55,343 bases of DNA from Spartobacteria bacterium UBA5019 (GTDB taxonomy: Bacteria > Verrucomicrobiota > Verrucomicrobiia > Chthoniobacterales > Terrimicrobiaceae), in contig DGXZ01000033.1 of assembly GCA_002396485.1 (NCBI GenBank), forward strand, positions 1-55,343, in the 5' to 3' direction. Both the position numbers and the translations under genes were made by a program. The notes below the pieces were generated by a model. The model was given only the letters and a program-made list of their open reading frames with translations, was not told where the DNA came from and did no database searches. Positions 17,325-26,313 of this stretch are shown here, piece by piece (position 1 is the first letter of the stretch; each line of letters starts with the position of its first letter).

Positions 17325-18576
17325 AATTTTGGTTCACGGCGGACGCCGTTTGCGCGGTAATGTCAAAATCAGCGGTTCAAAAAACTCCGCCCTCCCGATA
17401 CTCGCCGCCACCCTTCTCACCAAGGAACCCTGCACGATCTCACGCGTCCCCGACCTGAGCGACATCCACTACATGCTCACCATCCTCAGCGAACTCGGAT
17501 GCGAGGTGGAGCGCGCCAGTGGCACGGTTCAAATCAGAGCTGAAAAAATCACCACCCAGGCGCCCTACGACATCGTGCGCAAAATGCGTGCCTCCGTTTG
17601 CATCCTCGGCCCACTGCTCGGCCGCGAGCATGAGGCCACCGTTTCTCTTCCAGGCGGCTGCGTCATCGGCGACCGCCCGATCGATCTCCACCTGCGCGGC
17701 TTCGAGTCCCTAGGCGCGGCCGTGAAAGTCAGCGGCGGCAATGTGAAGGTTCTCGCTCCCAAGCTCACTGGGGCGACTATTTCCCTCCGCAGCACATTCG
17801 GCTCCACAGTCCTCGGCACCGGAAATGTCATGATGGCCGCCGTGCTCGCGGATGGCACTACCGTCATCGACGGCGCCGCCGAGGAACCCGAAGTCGTCGA
17901 CCTTGCAAATTTCCTCATCGCCATGGGCGCAAAAATCGAAGGCGCCGGAACCCGCACGATCACCATCGAAGGAGTGAAAGAACTCCACGGGGCTGAACAC
18001 GAAGTCATTCCCGACCGCATCGAAGCCGGCACCTTCCTCGTCGCCGGAGCCATCTCGGGGGATGAAGTGACTCTCCATCGCGTGAACCCCGAGCACCTCC
18101 AAGCCGTCATCTCCCCGCTCCGCGAGGCTGGCTTTCACATCGAATCCAACGGTAGCAAAGTCTCCATCGCACCCGGAACCAAACGCCGTCCCCTCAAACT
18201 CGATACAATCCCCTACCCTGGCTTTCCCACCGACATGCAGGCCCAGATGTGTGCCCTCCTGGCAAACACAGACGGCATCAGTGTCGTAAGCGAACATGTT
18301 TTCCCAAACCGCTTCATGCACGTCGCCGAACTCAAGCGCATGGGCGCGAATATCGACCTACAAGGCGCCACCGCCGTCATCACCGGCGTCACCCAACTCA
18401 GTGGCGCCCCCGTCATGGCCAGCGACCTCCGCGCCTCAGCAGCACTAGTTCTCGCAGGCCTGCAAGCCGACGGCATCACCGAGGTGAACCGCGTTTACCA
18501 CATCGACCGAGGCTACGAATCGATCGATGAAAAACTCAACGAACTCGGCGCGGAAATCGAACGCGTCAAAGCCTGA
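17317..18576 (+). CDS. murA: UDP-N-acetylglucosamine 1-carboxyvinyltransferase
   Basis: ATG 17317 gives 419 residues, exactly the MurA size, and overlaps the end of prmC, so the two are coupled. MurA transfers enolpyruvate to UDP-GlcNAc, the first committed step of peptidoglycan synthesis. KISGSKNSALPIL (residues 17-29) carries the conserved Lys-Asn pair. The active-site Cys is at position 115 in SLPGGCVIGDRPIDLH, so the enzyme has the fosfomycin-sensitive form rather than the Asp variant. DRIEAGTFLVAGA and YPGFPTDMQAQ are further family motifs. The longer in-frame open reading frame starting at 16861 is a shadow of prmC. Confidence 0.98.
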   Translation: MDKILVHGGRRLRGNVKISGSKNSALPILAATLLTKEPCTISRVPDLSDIHYMLTILSELGCEVERASGTVQIRAEKITTQAPYDIVRKMRASVCILGPLLGREHEATVSLPGGCVIGDRPIDLHLRGFESLGAAVKVSGGNVKVLAPKLTGATISLRSTFGSTVLGTGNVMMAAVLADGTTVIDGAAEEPEVVDLANFLIAMGAKIEGAGTRTITIEGVKELHGAEHEVIPDRIEAGTFLVAGAISGDEVTLHRVNPEHLQAVISPLREAGFHIESNGSKVSIAPGTKRRPLKLDTIPYPGFPTDMQAQMCALLANTDGISVVSEHVFPNRFMHVAELKRMGANIDLQGATAVITGVTQLSGAPVMASDLRASAALVLAGLQADGITEVNRVYHIDRGYESIDEKLNELGAEIERVKA

Positions 18577-18619
18577 GCCCCGACAAAAAACCGCCAGAAA
18601 AAATTTTAAAAAATCCCGG

Positions 18620-18648
18620 TTGACTCCCGCTCGATCTTCGCCTTTACT
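18620..18648 (+). promoter_or_regulatory. Promoter for tRNA-Arg
   Basis: TTGACT (18620-18625) and TTTACT (18643-18648) lie 17 nt apart, ending 18 nt before the first base of the tRNA. Spacing and position fit a housekeeping promoter. Confidence 0.55.
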
Positions 18649-18666
18649 CTCCGCCTTACTTTCCTT

Positions 18667-18743
18667 GCAGCCATAGCTCAATTGGATAGAGCATCTGACT
18701 ACGGATCAGAAGGTTTGAGGTTCGACTCCTCATGGCTGCACCA
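18667..18743 (+). tRNA. tRNA-Arg (anticodon ACG)
   Basis: A complete cloverleaf can be drawn. The acceptor stem pairs GCAGCCA (18667-18673) with TGGCTGC (18733-18739), followed by discriminator A and an encoded CCA (18741-18743). The D arm contains AGCTCAATTGGATAGAGC. The anticodon arm TCTGA-CTACGGA-TCAGA exposes ACG, read as inosine-CG for CGU/CGC/CGA arginine codons. The T arm contains GGTTCGACTCC. No intron is seen. It lies alone, 90 nt after murA. Confidence 0.97.
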
Positions 18744-18869
18744 CTCTCAAGCACAATTTTTTACGAGAGTTTTACCAACGAACTAAACCGCTGCCATAGA
18801 AGCTTGCGACACGAAACAGACTTTTCCTGACAACAGCACCCTGCTCACTTGATGTCGCCGAACTTCTAT

Positions 18870-19259
18870 TCAGATTGGGTCTGTTGAACACCGAATTTTT
18901 GCCCGGTGCGCTGCCACAAAGCGGTATGTGGCTTCCAATGCGCTGCGGATGCTTGTGTGTCTTTGGTAGGCGAGCCATAGCAGATAGGCGGCTCGGTTGT
19001 GCGGCGCGGTGATCTCCAACACGGCTTGCGCGCCCGAGCATCGTGAGCCATCGGGGCGGATCAATTGCACGGCGCGGTCAAACTCACTTGCGGGAATCTC
19101 AGGAAACAAGGCTCCAATCCCGGCCGAGGGACGGTATTCCACCGAGTCGCCCGTGATTCTGCGCCAACGCGCAATCCATTTTTCACAGAAGCCGCAACTG
19201 CCGTCGTAGATGAGGAGTGCTTTCTTCAATAGAATCGGGGACTGATCTTCTTGCTTCAT
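18870..19259 (-). CDS. DCC-family thiol-disulfide oxidoreductase-like protein (DUF393)
   Basis: From ATG 19259 the product is 129 residues. The family marker is ALLIYDGSCGFCEKWIARW (about 14-32), with the CxxC redox pair, followed by an RRITGDSVEYRP strand and VQLIRPDGSRCSGAQAV, the usual DUF393/DCC order. It is predicted to be a small thioredoxin-like protein without a signal peptide. The open frame runs further upstream, but that part overlaps the divergent peptidoglycan-binding gene, so the shorter start is preferred, leaving only 33 nt between the two starts. Confidence 0.85.
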   Translation of the reverse strand: MKQEDQSPILLKKALLIYDGSCGFCEKWIARWRRITGDSVEYRPSAGIGALFPEIPASEFDRAVQLIRPDGSRCSGAQAVLEITAPHNRAAYLLWLAYQRHTSIRSALEATYRFVAAHRAKIRCSTDPI

Positions 19260-19292
19260 GTTTTGGCCACTTTCGGTGACACCATATGCTTG

Positions 19293-19805
19293 ATGTCGCA
19301 TCCCCGTGTAAAAATTATTTTTTTGCTTCTGATTCTTTGCGCCAACTCGCTCCAAGCGGATCAGGTGGTCCGTGCAGCGCAGACGAAACTTGCCGCTCTC
19401 GGATACTACAAAGCCCGCGTGGATGGGTCTCTGGGAAGCATGACCAGCGCGGCGATTCGAAGATATCAACTTGCCGGGAAGCTCAAGGTCACGGGCTCGC
19501 TGAACCAACAGACGCTGGATGCACTCGGAATCAACGCTCCTCCGCCCGCTCCAGATTACTCAAAAATCAACGCACTGTTCGACGACGGCCCGCTCTCGGG
19601 CAAGGACTCCGCCGCCCAGGTTGAAGCGATTCGCCATGCGCAGCGGGTGCTCGCGGAGTCTGGCTTCTACGCTGGACCTCACAACGGGCTGCCCAGCACA
19701 ACGCTCACGGCCTCGATCAAAGAATGGCAACTCGCCCAAAGCCTGCCCCAAACCGGGAAACTCGACGTCCGCACACTCGCCGGACTCGGAATCGTTGGGA
19801 ATTGA
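19293..19805 (+). CDS. Exported peptidoglycan-binding domain protein
   Basis: ATG 19293 gives 170 residues with a signal peptide (RVKIIFLLLILCANSLQA). Two PG_binding_1-like modules follow: residues about 25-75 (AQTKLAALGYYKARVDGSLG ... IRRYQLAGKLKVTGSLN) and about 110-165 (AQRVLAESGFYAGPHNG ... IKEWQLAQSLPQTGKLD). These three-helix domains bind cell wall in lytic enzymes, but no catalytic domain is attached. It lies in a small plus-strand group with a DUF309 protein and an L,D-transpeptidase, suggesting a wall role. Confidence 0.85.
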   Translation: MSHPRVKIIFLLLILCANSLQADQVVRAAQTKLAALGYYKARVDGSLGSMTSAAIRRYQLAGKLKVTGSLNQQTLDALGINAPPPAPDYSKINALFDDGPLSGKDSAAQVEAIRHAQRVLAESGFYAGPHNGLPSTTLTASIKEWQLAQSLPQTGKLDVRTLAGLGIVGN

Positions 19806-19809
19806 TTTC

Positions 19810-20307
19810 ATGAAAAAGCACGACCGCATATCGGCCTTTGTCGAAACACTCGCGGCCTCGGAGACCACAGGCTTCCATCCTTGCTATGCCAGGTATTTCG
19901 AGTGTTTCAACCAAGGCGATTACTACGAGGCGCATGATGTATTGGAGCACCTCTGGCTGGAATGCCGGGACGAAAACCACCTCTACTTCAAAGGCCTCAT
20001 CCAGATCGCCGGCGCCTTTGTGCATTTGAAAAAACAATACGCCCGACCAGACCACCCGACTGATGGTCGAAGACTCCATCCGGCTGCGAGGCTCTTCGCG
20101 CTGGGAGTCAAAAATGTTTCGCCATTCGGCCCGACGCACATGGGCCTTGACATCGAGGCCGTCTGCGAACTCTGCACGGATTGGAGAGACAAAATCGTGG
20201 CTTCGGAATTCCGCATCAACCCTTGGCATCCGGGCGCAGGCCCCCGCTATAGACCTTCAAAAAAGGCAGGCATGAGCTTGACGGCGGCACGCTTTGCCGT
20301 TTCATAA
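19810..20307 (+). CDS. DUF309 family protein
   Basis: The 165-residue product starts 4 nt after the peptidoglycan-binding gene. The DUF309 signature is clear: GDYYEAHDVLEHLWLECRDE (residues about 38-57), with the conserved His and Glu residues that in this fold sit together in a helical bundle, then YFKGLIQIAGAFVHLKK. The function of the family is not known. No signal peptide is seen, so it is probably cytoplasmic. Confidence 0.85.
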   Translation: MKKHDRISAFVETLAASETTGFHPCYARYFECFNQGDYYEAHDVLEHLWLECRDENHLYFKGLIQIAGAFVHLKKQYARPDHPTDGRRLHPAARLFALGVKNVSPFGPTHMGLDIEAVCELCTDWRDKIVASEFRINPWHPGAGPRYRPSKKAGMSLTAARFAVS

Positions 20308-20319
20308 AGCGGAAATTCC

Positions 20320-20943
20320 ATGAAAAAACCAACTCTCCACTTTTTACTGACCGCCGTCGCAGCGACGGCAATCCTCAGCCTCACCGGATGCGAAACAATC
20401 AAAAACGCCTCCCACTCCCACTCGTTCAGGTTCGACCCGCCTGACAAGACCCCGAAGAATCCGTCTGCTGTGAAGGTAAAAATCAGCACCGGCGCGCAGC
20501 GTTTGTATGTGGTGGAAGGAAACGAGGTCCTCATCGCCACGCCGGTGACCGTCGGCACAGCCGCATCCCCCACCCCGCAAGGTGACTTCACCATTTATTC
20601 CAAGGAGGCCAAGCGCCGCCGGGCCAGCCAGCCCGATGCCGGATATCCGATGTGCTACTGGATGGAATTCAAGCCGGCCTATGGCATCCACTGGGGCTTC
20701 GTGAAGCCTTCACCTGCGACCCACGGCTGCGTGCGCATGCCACTGATCGCCGCCAAGGAAGTCTTCGCGATCGTTCCAAAAGGCGCTCCATTGAATATCG
20801 CCAAGAGCCAACCTTGGGATGAGACCATCGGCAAAAATCTTCCTGTACTGGATGACGGTCCGCTTCCGAATCCGCCGAAATCCTATCTCCTGAGCCCGCA
20901 GGTCTTCAGCGACGCAGCCAAGGGCAAGATGTGGAATTTCTAA
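20320..20943 (+). CDS. L,D-transpeptidase lipoprotein (YkuD fold)
   Basis: The 207-residue protein has a lipoprotein signal (ATAILSLTGCE, with the lipidated Cys near 25). The YkuD domain spans about 48-170: VKISTGAQRLYVVEG, TPVTVGTAASPTPQGDF, and the catalytic HWGFVKPSPATHGCVRMP with the nucleophile Cys near 139. Such enzymes form 3-3 peptidoglycan crosslinks or attach lipoproteins to the wall. It is the last gene of the wall-related group. Its stop overlaps the stop of the convergent M20 peptidase gene by 4 nt. Confidence 0.93.
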   Translation: MKKPTLHFLLTAVAATAILSLTGCETIKNASHSHSFRFDPPDKTPKNPSAVKVKISTGAQRLYVVEGNEVLIATPVTVGTAASPTPQGDFTIYSKEAKRRRASQPDAGYPMCYWMEFKPAYGIHWGFVKPSPATHGCVRMPLIAAKEVFAIVPKGAPLNIAKSQPWDETIGKNLPVLDDGPLPNPPKSYLLSPQVFSDAAKGKMWNF

Positions 20944-22268
20944 AGCGCGAGTTCCTGTAGCAGCGCCTTGTTCAGTCGAATTCCGGTGAAGAAATTTTCC
21001 ACCGGGAAATTCTCATTCGGCGAGTGGGCGCGGCAATCGGGCGAGGCCAGCGCCAGCAACAGCGCGGGATGGCCAAGAATTTTTTGAAAATCCGCGAGAA
21101 TGGGAATCGATCCGCCTTCGCGCGTAAGGGCTGGTTTTTTGCCGAAGACGGCTTCCAAAGCGCGACATGCGGCGACGCCCTGCGCGCCTTTGGGATTGAG
21201 AAAAAACGGTTCGCCACCGTGTCCATCGATGATCTCAAGCCTCACGCCAGGCGGCTTGTGCTTTTCAAAATAACACCGCGCCTGTTCCAGCACGGTCTCG
21301 GGAGTTTGATTCGCCACGAGGCGGAATGTGACCTTGAAGAACGCCTCGGCGGGAAGCACGGTTTTGCTCCCCTCGCCTTGATAGCCACTTCCGATGCCGT
21401 TGATTTCCGCCGTGGGGCGCGCCCCGATGCGTTCGACCGAGGAATAGCCCGCCTCGCCCCAGAGTTCGCTGACGCCCGCCTGCTCGGCGATGGCTTGGTC
21501 ACTCACAGGCGACTCAGCTGCGGCCTTGCGCTCCCAAGGCTGCATGGGCTGGACGTCATCATAAAACCCCTCGATCGCCACGCGGCCCTGCGAGTCATGC
21601 AGGCTGGCAATGAGGCGCGCCGCCGCCGTCGCGGGATTCGCCACCGCACCGCCGTAGATGCCGGAGTGTAGGTCATGCGAGGGACCGAACACCCTGACCT
21701 CCATTGCCGCAATGCCCCGCAAGGCGTAGCTCAGCGTTGGATACCCATCGGCCGCCATGCCGGTATCCGAGATGGCGATGGCGTCACACGCCAATTCGGC
21801 CCGGTGTTTTTCCAAAAAGTCCGCCAGATGCCCGCTCCCAACCTCCTCCTCGCCTTCGATCAAAAAAATCACATTCACTGGCAGCGGCCCCTCCGCCAGC
21901 GCCTCGCCGACTCCGAGAATGTGCGCGAGGATTTGCCCTTTGTTATCTGAGGCGCCGCGTCCATAGATTTTGCCATCGCGAATTTCGGGATCAAAAGGCG
22001 GCGAGGTCCAGAGTTCGAGTGGCTCGGGCGGTTGAACATCGTAGTGTCCATAAATGAGGACTGTTTTCTTCGAAGGATCGCGCGGCGTTTTTCCCAGCAC
22101 GATGGGATTTCCCGGCGTGGGTTCCTTGCCAGCCTCCAAACCGATCTGGCAAAGCTTCGCGACGAGCCAGTCCGCACACCGCTCCATATCGGCAGCATGG
22201 ACGGATTGGGCTGAAACACTGGGAATTCGGACAAATTCCAGCAACTCGGCAACGCGGGGATCATTCAT
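20940..22268 (-). CDS. M20 family metallodipeptidase
   Basis: The 442 residues match M20 dipeptidases of the carnosinase/DapE-like group. Metal-binding and catalytic motifs are all visible: IYGHYDVQPPEP (His and Asp near 74-76), YGRGASDNKGQ with the bridging Asp, IEGEEEVGSGH with the general base Glu and metal Glu, and CRAHSPNENFP with the last His near the C-terminus. The lid/dimerisation domain lies between about 185 and 300. It would cleave dipeptides in the cytoplasm. It is convergent with the L,D-transpeptidase gene and divergent from smc. Confidence 0.93.
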   Translation of the reverse strand: MNDPRVAELLEFVRIPSVSAQSVHAADMERCADWLVAKLCQIGLEAGKEPTPGNPIVLGKTPRDPSKKTVLIYGHYDVQPPEPLELWTSPPFDPEIRDGKIYGRGASDNKGQILAHILGVGEALAEGPLPVNVIFLIEGEEEVGSGHLADFLEKHRAELACDAIAISDTGMAADGYPTLSYALRGIAAMEVRVFGPSHDLHSGIYGGAVANPATAAARLIASLHDSQGRVAIEGFYDDVQPMQPWERKAAAESPVSDQAIAEQAGVSELWGEAGYSSVERIGARPTAEINGIGSGYQGEGSKTVLPAEAFFKVTFRLVANQTPETVLEQARCYFEKHKPPGVRLEIIDGHGGEPFFLNPKGAQGVAACRALEAVFGKKPALTREGGSIPILADFQKILGHPALLLALASPDCRAHSPNENFPVENFFTGIRLNKALLQELAL

Positions 22269-22379
22269 AAAAAAACTATATATTGTGGTTTATCGGAGCC
22301 GACCGCACAGGATGTGGTATTTTTTCCTTGCGCGGCCAAGCAGCATTTTTAGGCTGAACGTACTTCTAAACGGTATCCC

Positions 22380-25300
22380 ATGTATCTGCAATCTCTGGAA
22401 ATCATCGGCTTCAAATCCTTCGCCGCAAAAACCGTCCTCAACTTCCACCGGGGCGTCACAGCCGTCGTGGGCCCGAATGGTTGCGGCAAGTCAAATGTCC
22501 TCGACGCCATTCGCTGGGTGCTCGGTGAGCAGTCGGCAAAAGCCCTGCGCGGCGGCGAGATGTCGGATGTCATTTTCAGCGGCACGGACAGCCGCCCGGC
22601 ACTCGGCATGGCGGAGGTTTCCATGACCTTCGCGGAGTGCGAAAAGGAACTCGGCACCGAATGGAACGAAGTCCGCATAACCCGCCGCGTTTATCGGGAC
22701 GGCAAGAGCGAGTATTTCATCAATAGAACCGCATGCCGTCTGCGCGACATCCACCAACTCTTCATGGACACCGGCGTGGGCCGCAGCGCCTACTCGATCA
22801 TGGAGCAAGGCAAGATCGACCAGATCTTGAGCAACCGCCCGGAGGACCGCCGCGCGATCTTCGAGGAGGCCGCCGGCATCACGAAGTTCAAGGCCCAGAA
22901 AAAAGAAGCCCTCCGCAAGCTGGAATACACCGAGTCGAACCTCGTGCGCGTCCAGGACATCATCAAGGAGGTCAAGCGCCAGATCGGCTCCCTGCAACGC
23001 CAGGCCGCCAAGGCCCGCCGCTACCAGTCGATCATCTCCGACCTCCGGATTTTTGACACCCACATCTCGCATAAAAACTACCGCCAGCTTTCGGACGAGT
23101 TGGAGACTCTGAAAAACCAATTGAACCAAGGCGAGGAGGCCCGCCAAATCCATGAGGTGGAAATCGCCCAGCAAGAGTCCGAACTCTCGGACTTCCGCCA
23201 GCGCCTGCAGGAACTCGAGGCCGAGGCCGGAACGATCCGCGACGGCATGCAGACCCTGAGGAACCGCATTTTTTCAGCCGAGAACCGCATCGGCACAAAC
23301 CACGAGCGCAGCTCGGAGGCCACCGCCCTCATCGACCGCCACCGCCTCGACATCAGCCAGGCGGAGGAAAAAATCCGCACGCAGCAGGAGCAAATCGAGC
23401 AGACAGACAGCCTGCTGGAGCAAATGATCGAGAGCCTCCGCACCCACCAGGAGACGCTTGATGAGCACACGGCCCGCCTCAGTTCCGTGCGCGAGGAGCG
23501 CATCGCTGCCGAGCGCGAACTCACCACCCAGGGCGCAGAACTCTCAAACGCCGAGGCGCGTCTGAACTCACTCCGCGGCGAAATTTCCGCAGCCACAGGA
23601 CGCCGGGAATCGGGCGAGACGCGTCTTCATTTGCTGCAAAACGAAATCGAAACCGCCTCGCGCTCCGCCGCCGAGATTTCCTCGAATCTCGAAGATCTGA
23701 AACGCCGCTCGGATGCCGCCCATTTGGCATTGGAGCACGCCCAGGCTGAAACCGCCTCCGCCATGGCAGACCACGAAAACGCCCAGCACGAACGCCAGAA
23801 CACCGAGGCCATCCTCAATACTGCCGGCAAGGAAGCCGCCGGTCTCGAGTCCCGCCTTGAGGTTTTGCGCCAACTTCAGGAGCAAGGCGAGGGCTTGGAT
23901 GAAGGAACGCAGGCCGTCCTCAAAGGCCTCGACAATCCCGGTTTCTTCCAAAGCGCCATCAAGGGAACGCTCGCCCAGCATATCCAAGTCGAGGAACGCC
24001 TCATTCCCGCCATCGAGGCCGCGCTGGGCTCCGCGTTGCAGGCCGTCATTTTCAAGGACCCCGGCGTTGCCGAAGCCGCCTTGGCCACTCTCAGCGGCAA
24101 GAAACTCGGCCGAGCAGCCGTGATCCCCGCCTCGTGGATCTCCGGGAGGGGAGAACAGGCGTCCCGCCTGTTCAGCCAGACTCCCGAAACCTCACCGGCT
24201 CCCGAACCTCCCCTCCCCTTCGGTGTGTTTGGCCGGGCGAGTGATTGCGTGAAGGGTGATGACGAGAGCTCTCATCTGGCCCGCCACCTCCTCCGCGATG
24301 TGCTGATCGTCGAGAACATGGAAGCCGCATTCCGCCTGCGTTCAGAGAATCCATCGTTCGCATTTGCCTCGCTCGATGGAGGCTTCATCAGCCACAGTGG
24401 CATCATCCACGGGGGACAATCCGGCGAGAACAACGGTCAATCCACCCTCCAGCGAAAAATCCGCATCGCAGAGCTTGAGACCTCGTTGACCGACGCCACC
24501 ACGCGCATCGAATCCCTCGCTGCCGCCCGCGCTGCCGCAGCCTCGGAGATGGATCAGGCAACAGACCGCCTCAAGCAAGCCCGCGAGGCCATGCAGGCCG
24601 CGCAGATCGAAACGGCCTCGACCGACAACGAACGCCGCCACGCCGAGCGCCAGTTTGCGGATGTCGAAGCCAAGCGGGCCTCCTTCCAGCGCGAAGCCGC
24701 CAGCATCGAGGAGGGACTGCGCGGCAGCCTCGCCCAACTCAGCGAACTCGAAGGCCGCATCGCCCAGGCGACTTGCGCCATCGACTCCCTCCGCACCGCC
24801 CGCAGCGAATCCGAGACCCGTATTCAAGTTGTGCGCGAGAAGGAAAGTTCCGCCTCCGATGCCTTGAACGAAATCCGCGTCCGCGTGGCCACCGAGCGCC
24901 AGCAGCAGGAAGGCCTCCACCGCCAGCGCGGCCCGATGGCCGCCCGCATCATGGAGCTGAACGAACTCCTCGACGCCCGCCGTCTCGATATTTCGAACTA
25001 CGAAGGCCGCATCGACTCCCTCGCCGCCGAGAATGCCTCCCTCGAAATTTCCATCGGGGAATGGCGCAGCGAATTGGAATCCGAAGAAGCCCGCTTGAGC
25101 GCCGTTTTGGCCCAGCGCTCCGAAGTCAGCGAAAGCGCCGAGGCCATCGAATCCGCCCTCCGCGCCGCCCGCCAGCAACTCGCCAACCTTCAGGACCAGC
25201 GCAGCCGCATCGAGGTGAAGGCGGCACAGACCGAAATGCGGAAGGAAAACATCCGCACCCATGTCTCACAACGCTACCAGCTCGATCTGGAAGCCTTCGA

Positions 25301-26234
25301 GCCGGACACCTACGCCCTCATTGTTTCCCTCCGCGAACGCAGCCAGCGCAAACCCGAGACTCCTGAGGGCGAACAGCCCGCTGCCGAGGAGACCGAGCGC
25401 CCCGCCATAGCCGTTCCCGCCGAGGGCGAAGGCATCCCGTGGGACCGCATCGAGGAACTCGTCGCCGAGCTCACCGAGCGCATCGACTCCATGGGCCCGG
25501 TGAACATGGACGCGATCCAGGAATACGACGAACTCGAGCAGCGCTACATTTTCCTCGAAAAACAAAACGCCGACCTCGTGACCTCGAAAGCCGAGCTGCT
25601 CGAAGTCATCTCCAAGATCAACCACACCACCAAGACCCTCTTCGCCGAGACCTTCGAAAAAATCCGCGAGAACTTCCAATTCATGTTCACCGAGTTGTTC
25701 GGCGGTGGACGCGCCAACCTCTTGCTCACCGACGACTCCGACCCTCTCGAGAGCGGCATCGAGATCATCGCCAAGCCACCCGGTAAGCAGCTCCAAAGCG
25801 TCACGCTCCTCTCCGGCGGCGAACGCACCATGACCGCCGTCTCACTCCTCTTCGCCATCTACATGGTCAAGCCCAGCCCGTTCTGCGTGCTCGATGAAAT
25901 GGACGCCCCGCTCGACGAATCCAACATCACACGCTTCATCAAAATCCTCGACCGCTTCGTCGGCCAGAGCCAGTTTGTGACCATCACGCACAATAAGCGC
26001 ACCATCTCCCGCGCGGACCTCCTCTACGGTGTGACCATGGAAGAACACGGCGTCAGCAAACTCGTGAGCGTGAAATTCAGCGGCAAAACCGACGACAACT
26101 CAAAGTCCTCCGAAAGCGTCGCCAAGGCCCTCGGAAAGTCCGAAAATCTCGCGAGCGAAGACGCCGCCGCCATTGCACAGGCCGCGGAAAGCATCCAGCC
26201 AGAGATGCTCCTTCAGGAACCTGCTGCCACTTGA
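22380..26234 (+). CDS. smc: Chromosome segregation protein SMC
   Basis: The 1284-residue protein has full SMC architecture. An N-terminal ATPase lobe carries GFKSFAAKTVLNF and the Walker A motif GPNGCGKSN (31-39). Long coiled coils run at about 165-500 and 680-1060, and a hinge lies at about 510-670. The C-terminal lobe has LLSGGERTMTAVSLLFAI and the Walker B/D-loop FCVLDEMDAPLDE. It forms the condensin ring with ScpA/ScpB, which are not in this window. The hinge contains an unusual in-frame insertion at about residues 589-613, rich in Pro/Ser, whose DNA forms nested inverted repeats. A Glu/Pro-rich linker at about 985-1015 precedes the C-terminal lobe. Confidence 0.98.
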   Translation: MYLQSLEIIGFKSFAAKTVLNFHRGVTAVVGPNGCGKSNVLDAIRWVLGEQSAKALRGGEMSDVIFSGTDSRPALGMAEVSMTFAECEKELGTEWNEVRITRRVYRDGKSEYFINRTACRLRDIHQLFMDTGVGRSAYSIMEQGKIDQILSNRPEDRRAIFEEAAGITKFKAQKKEALRKLEYTESNLVRVQDIIKEVKRQIGSLQRQAAKARRYQSIISDLRIFDTHISHKNYRQLSDELETLKNQLNQGEEARQIHEVEIAQQESELSDFRQRLQELEAEAGTIRDGMQTLRNRIFSAENRIGTNHERSSEATALIDRHRLDISQAEEKIRTQQEQIEQTDSLLEQMIESLRTHQETLDEHTARLSSVREERIAAERELTTQGAELSNAEARLNSLRGEISAATGRRESGETRLHLLQNEIETASRSAAEISSNLEDLKRRSDAAHLALEHAQAETASAMADHENAQHERQNTEAILNTAGKEAAGLESRLEVLRQLQEQGEGLDEGTQAVLKGLDNPGFFQSAIKGTLAQHIQVEERLIPAIEAALGSALQAVIFKDPGVAEAALATLSGKKLGRAAVIPASWISGRGEQASRLFSQTPETSPAPEPPLPFGVFGRASDCVKGDDESSHLARHLLRDVLIVENMEAAFRLRSENPSFAFASLDGGFISHSGIIHGGQSGENNGQSTLQRKIRIAELETSLTDATTRIESLAAARAAAASEMDQATDRLKQAREAMQAAQIETASTDNERRHAERQFADVEAKRASFQREAASIEEGLRGSLAQLSELEGRIAQATCAIDSLRTARSESETRIQVVREKESSASDALNEIRVRVATERQQQEGLHRQRGPMAARIMELNELLDARRLDISNYEGRIDSLAAENASLEISIGEWRSELESEEARLSAVLAQRSEVSESAEAIESALRAARQQLANLQDQRSRIEVKAAQTEMRKENIRTHVSQRYQLDLEAFEPDTYALIVSLRERSQRKPETPEGEQPAAEETERPAIAVPAEGEGIPWDRIEELVAELTERIDSMGPVNMDAIQEYDELEQRYIFLEKQNADLVTSKAELLEVISKINHTTKTLFAETFEKIRENFQFMFTELFGGGRANLLLTDDSDPLESGIEIIAKPPGKQLQSVTLLSGGERTMTAVSLLFAIYMVKPSPFCVLDEMDAPLDESNITRFIKILDRFVGQSQFVTITHNKRTISRADLLYGVTMEEHGVSKLVSVKFSGKTDDNSKSSESVAKALGKSENLASEDAAAIAQAAESIQPEMLLQEPAAT
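24144..24217. repeat. Nested inverted-repeat insertion inside smc
   Basis: A perfect 10-bp outer pair, GGGAGGGGAG (24144-24153) and CTCCCCTCCC (24208-24217), encloses a perfect 8-bp hairpin, GAACAGGC (24153-24160) and GCCTGTTC (24166-24173), with loop GTCCC. Two copies of CTCCCGAA lie between them (24181-24188 and 24199-24206). It is in frame and encodes a Pro/Ser-rich stretch in the SMC hinge. It looks like a palindromic repetitive element captured by the gene. Confidence 0.65.
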
Positions 26235-26278
26235 TGCACGACACCCCCGAAAAGCGGGCCTCGACGCATCGGGGATCA
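26233..26278 (+). terminator. Possible terminator after smc
   Basis: Just after the smc stop, GATGC pairs with GCATC and CCCCGA with TCGGGG in alternative stems, followed by ATCTTTT. The fold is imperfect and the T-run short, so this is only a candidate. Confidence 0.3.
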
Positions 26279-26313
26279 TCTTTTGCCGAAATTTATAAGG
26301 TCGATTGATTTAT

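Noticed and set aside
18744..18780. Terminator after tRNA-Arg (ACTCTC/GAGAGT)
   Set aside because: Stem is only six pairs with a 16-nt loop, too weak to call.
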